A DNA stretch of 7,840 bases from an uncultured Oscillospiraceae bacterium. GTDB lineage: Bacteria > Bacillota > Clostridia > Oscillospirales > Oscillospiraceae. Position numbers and translations under genes: made by a program. Positions 5,514 through 7,840 of this stretch are shown here, piece after piece. Where the stretch lies: positions 1 through 7,840 of the forward strand of contig CAKUJL010000065.1 of NCBI GenBank assembly GCA_934661715.1, given 5' to 3'. The notes beneath the pieces are model-generated. The model did no database searches, was not told the DNA's origin, and was given only the letters and a program-made list of their open reading frames with translations. Position 1 is the first letter of the stretch; each line of letters starts with the position of its first letter.

Positions 5514-5518
5514 TGTAT

Positions 5519-7840
5519 ATGAGCAACGAAGTAGAACGAATTGTACAGCAGACCGAGGCGCTTCTGCGCCTGCGTCACGAGGAGACCTTACAGGAGACCA
5601 CGCCCGAGCGGCTGCATGAGTGTCTGGGCGAGGTCGTCATGATGCAGATCAACGACAGCTGGGTCAAGACGAAAAAGCGTCAGACCGCCGGACGCCGCGC
5701 CTTCTATTTTTCCGCGGAGTATCTGGTCGGCCGTCTGGTCTACAGCAACCTCTTTAACCTCGGGATTCTGGACGAGGTCAAGGAAGCCTTCCGCGAAAAG
5801 GGCGTGGACATCGCCTGCATGGAAGAAATTGAAGACGCGGCGCTCGGAAACGGCGGCCTCGGAAGACTCGCGGCGTGCTTTTTGGACAGCGCGGCGACCT
5901 GCGACGTGCCTCTGACGGGCTACGGCCTTCGCTACCGGTTCGGTCTTTTCAAGCAGAGCTTTGAAAATGGCAGCCAGCGCGAAAACGCCGACGACTGGAC
6001 AAAGTACGGCGACCCCTGGAGCCACCGCCGCGACAAGCTGGCCGTGAAGGTCGACTTCGCAAACCAGACCGTCATCGCCGTTCCGTATGATATGCCGGTG
6101 GTCGGCTTCCAGAACAACACGATCGGCACGCTCCGCCTCTGGCAGTGCGAGGCCGAAAAGGAACTCGACTTTGACGCGTTCAACGCGCAGAACTATGTCA
6201 AGGCGCTCGAAACGAAGAACAAGGCCGAGGACATCACGCGCGTTCTGTACCCGAACGACTCGACCTGGGAGGGCAAGCAGCTTCGCATCAAGCAGCAGTA
6301 CGTCCTGTCCAGCGCGTCACTTCAGGATATTCTCAGAAGCTTCCGCGAAAACCACGGCAGCGACTATTACCGGCTTCCGGAGTTTGACGCCGTGCAGCTC
6401 AACGACACGCACCCGGCGATGGCAATCCCCGAGCTCATCCGGTTACTCCAGAACGAGGGCATGGACTTTGAGTCCGCGTTCCAGATCGCCGCGAAGGTCT
6501 TCTCCTACACGAACCACACCGTCATGGGCGAGGCGCTCGAGAAGTGGGATCTGGAGCTTTTGCGCTCGGTCGTGCCGGAGATTTGCGACATCATCGAGAA
6601 AATCGACACGAGACTCAAAAACGAGCACCCGAACAGCGGCCTTTTCATCATCAAGGACCATCAGGCCCACATGGCGAACTTGTCCGTCTATGTCTCCACG
6701 GCGGTCAACGGCGTGGCACGCATCCATTCGGAAATTCTCAAGAACGACCTGTTCAAAGACTGGTACAAATTCTACCCCGACCGCTTCCAGAACAAGACCA
6801 ACGGCATCACGCCCCGGCGCTGGCTGGGCCTGTGCAACCCCGAGCTGTGCGGCCTCATCGAGAGCAAGGTCGAAGCGGGCTTCCTGACGGATCTTGACAA
6901 GCTCGAAGGGCTCAAGACCGGCCTCGACGAGATGACCGTCAAGCAGTTCAACGCCATCAAGCTCGAGAAGAAGCGCCAGCTGTGCGCGGTGATCGAAGAG
7001 CGCGAGGGCGTAAAGCTGGACCCGAGCTTCGTTTTCGACGTGCAGGTCAAGCGGCTGCATGAATACAAGCGCCAGCTCATGAACGCGCTTTCGATCATGG
7101 ATATCTACTTCGGTCTCAAGGACGGCTCGATCACCGACTTCACCCCGACCGCGTTCATTTTCGGCGCGAAGGCCGCGCCCGGTTATGTCCGCGCCAAGGC
7201 CATCATCCGGTATATCAACCGCGTGGCAGACCTCATCAACAACGACCCCGCGGTCGCCGATAAGATGAAGGTCGTCTTCGTGCAGAACTACAACTGCTCG
7301 TACGCGGAGCACATCATCCCCGCAGCCGACATTTCCGAGCAGATCTCTCCTGCCGGAACGGAAGCCTCCGGCACGGGCAACATGAAGCTGATGCTCAATG
7401 GCGCGGTGACCCTCGGCACGATGGACGGCGCGAACGTCGAGATCGTCGAGCGGGCAGGGCTCGAGAACAACTATATCTTCGGCGCCAGCGTGGAAGAGCT
7501 CAACGACATCCGAAACAGCTACTGCGCACGTGACGTCTATAACAGCAATTCCCGCATCCACCGGGCGGTCGACACCCTCGTCAACGGCACCGTCCCGACC
7601 GACTCGGAGCTTCGCGAGCTCTACACCTCGCTTCTCGACGGCGCAAGCTGGCACCGGCCCGACCACTACTTCCTGCTGAAGGATCTTCCTTCCTACCAGC
7701 AGGCAAGATTGCAGGCCAACCGCGACTATCGCGACCGCGTCAGTTTTGGCCGCAAGTGCCTGATGAACGTCGCCTCGGCGGGCTACTTCTCGTCCGACCG
7801 CACCATCCGGCAGTACGCGAAAGAGATTTGGAAACTGTAA
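5519..7840 (+). CDS. glgP: Glycogen/maltodextrin phosphorylase (GT35), complete
   Basis: A cytoplasmic PLP-dependent enzyme that phosphorolyses the non-reducing end of alpha-1,4-glucans to glucose-1-phosphate. It has 773 residues, within the bacterial range. Seen in order: YFSAEYLVGR (63-72); the glycine-rich LGNGGLGRLAACFLDS (109-124); GYGLRYRFGLFKQ (134-146); NDTHPAMAIPEL (295-306); YTNHTVMGEALEKW (330-343); TNGITPRRW (427-435); the phosphate-site block VKRLHEYKRQ (510-519, with Lys511, Arg512, Lys517 matching rabbit Lys568, Arg569, Lys574); and the PLP signature EASGTGNMKLMLN (615-627), whose Lys623 should carry the cofactor. The usual C-terminal FSSDRTI..YA..IW is present. Small departures are MGEALE where LPEALE is common and His598 in the AEH segment where lysine is common. 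There is no animal-type N-terminal phosphorylation region. It has its own promoter and leader, and the stop codon is the last base triplet of the window. malP would be an equally valid symbol given the context. Confidence 0.97.
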   Translation: MSNEVERIVQQTEALLRLRHEETLQETTPERLHECLGEVVMMQINDSWVKTKKRQTAGRRAFYFSAEYLVGRLVYSNLFNLGILDEVKEAFREKGVDIACMEEIEDAALGNGGLGRLAACFLDSAATCDVPLTGYGLRYRFGLFKQSFENGSQRENADDWTKYGDPWSHRRDKLAVKVDFANQTVIAVPYDMPVVGFQNNTIGTLRLWQCEAEKELDFDAFNAQNYVKALETKNKAEDITRVLYPNDSTWEGKQLRIKQQYVLSSASLQDILRSFRENHGSDYYRLPEFDAVQLNDTHPAMAIPELIRLLQNEGMDFESAFQIAAKVFSYTNHTVMGEALEKWDLELLRSVVPEICDIIEKIDTRLKNEHPNSGLFIIKDHQAHMANLSVYVSTAVNGVARIHSEILKNDLFKDWYKFYPDRFQNKTNGITPRRWLGLCNPELCGLIESKVEAGFLTDLDKLEGLKTGLDEMTVKQFNAIKLEKKRQLCAVIEEREGVKLDPSFVFDVQVKRLHEYKRQLMNALSIMDIYFGLKDGSITDFTPTAFIFGAKAAPGYVRAKAIIRYINRVADLINNDPAVADKMKVVFVQNYNCSYAEHIIPAADISEQISPAGTEASGTGNMKLMLNGAVTLGTMDGANVEIVERAGLENNYIFGASVEELNDIRNSYCARDVYNSNSRIHRAVDTLVNGTVPTDSELRELYTSLLDGASWHRPDHYFLLKDLPSYQQARLQANRDYRDRVSFGRKCLMNVASAGYFSSDRTIRQYAKEIWKL

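Noticed and set aside
5417..5518. A 34-residue N-terminal extension of the phosphorylase
   Set aside because: It would translate the structured leader, lacks a ribosome site, and the start at 5519 gives a normal N terminus with a good ribosome site.
1..7840. CRISPR arrays, tRNA or rRNA genes, insertion sequences, prophage or defence genes
   Set aside because: I saw no regularly spaced repeats, no tRNA-like cloverleaf and no transposase or phage-like coding sequence. All coding space is taken by the transporter, regulator and glucan enzymes.

Overview
This window looks like part of a maltodextrin or glucan uptake-and-breakdown cluster from a GC-rich, Gram-positive Clostridia-type bacterium (Bacillota). 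The gut order Oscillospirales is my best guess, but this is inference. The reasons are: strong AAGGAGG-type ribosome binding sites; a TTG start behind a perfect Shine-Dalgarno; an ABC sugar importer with two permeases and no dedicated ATPase gene in the window; a LacI-family regulator inside the operon; and a short 493-residue amylomaltase. GC content is roughly 60% by eye. All genes lie on the + strand.

Layout: (1) 1-816, the C-terminal 271 residues of an extracellular sugar-binding lipoprotein; its start lies left of the window. (2) 817-1049, a 233-bp gap with a bulged inverted repeat, a cluster of CCTTG/CAAGG words and a strong intrinsic terminator (950-979), then a possible 20-codon leader ORF. 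(3) 1050-1985 and 1985-2842, the two inner-membrane permeases, whose reading frames overlap by one base (TGATG). (4) 2863-3870, a LacI-family repressor that starts with TTG. (5) 3884-5365, 4-alpha-glucanotransferase (malQ). (6) 5366-5518, a 153-bp gap. A fully consensus promoter sits across the malQ stop codon and is followed by a leader that can fold into four consecutive hairpins. (7) 5519-7840, a complete glycogen/maltodextrin phosphorylase that ends exactly at the window edge.

How the genes fit together: the binding protein captures an oligosaccharide, most plausibly a maltodextrin given the enzymes. The two permeases import it using an ATPase encoded elsewhere, as is common in Bacillota. 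MalQ rearranges short alpha-1,4-glucans into longer chains plus glucose, and the phosphorylase cuts the longer chains to glucose-1-phosphate. The LacI protein probably senses a sugar and controls the cluster.

The protein-coding content is a known type of system; I see no novel enzyme or defence module. The most interesting material is regulatory. The first is the terminator and structured spacer between the binding protein and the permeases, probably setting a high binding-protein to permease ratio. The second is the promoter / 7-bp-arm dyad / 14-bp UNCG hairpin / multi-hairpin leader in front of the phosphorylase, which would let that gene be controlled apart from malQ.
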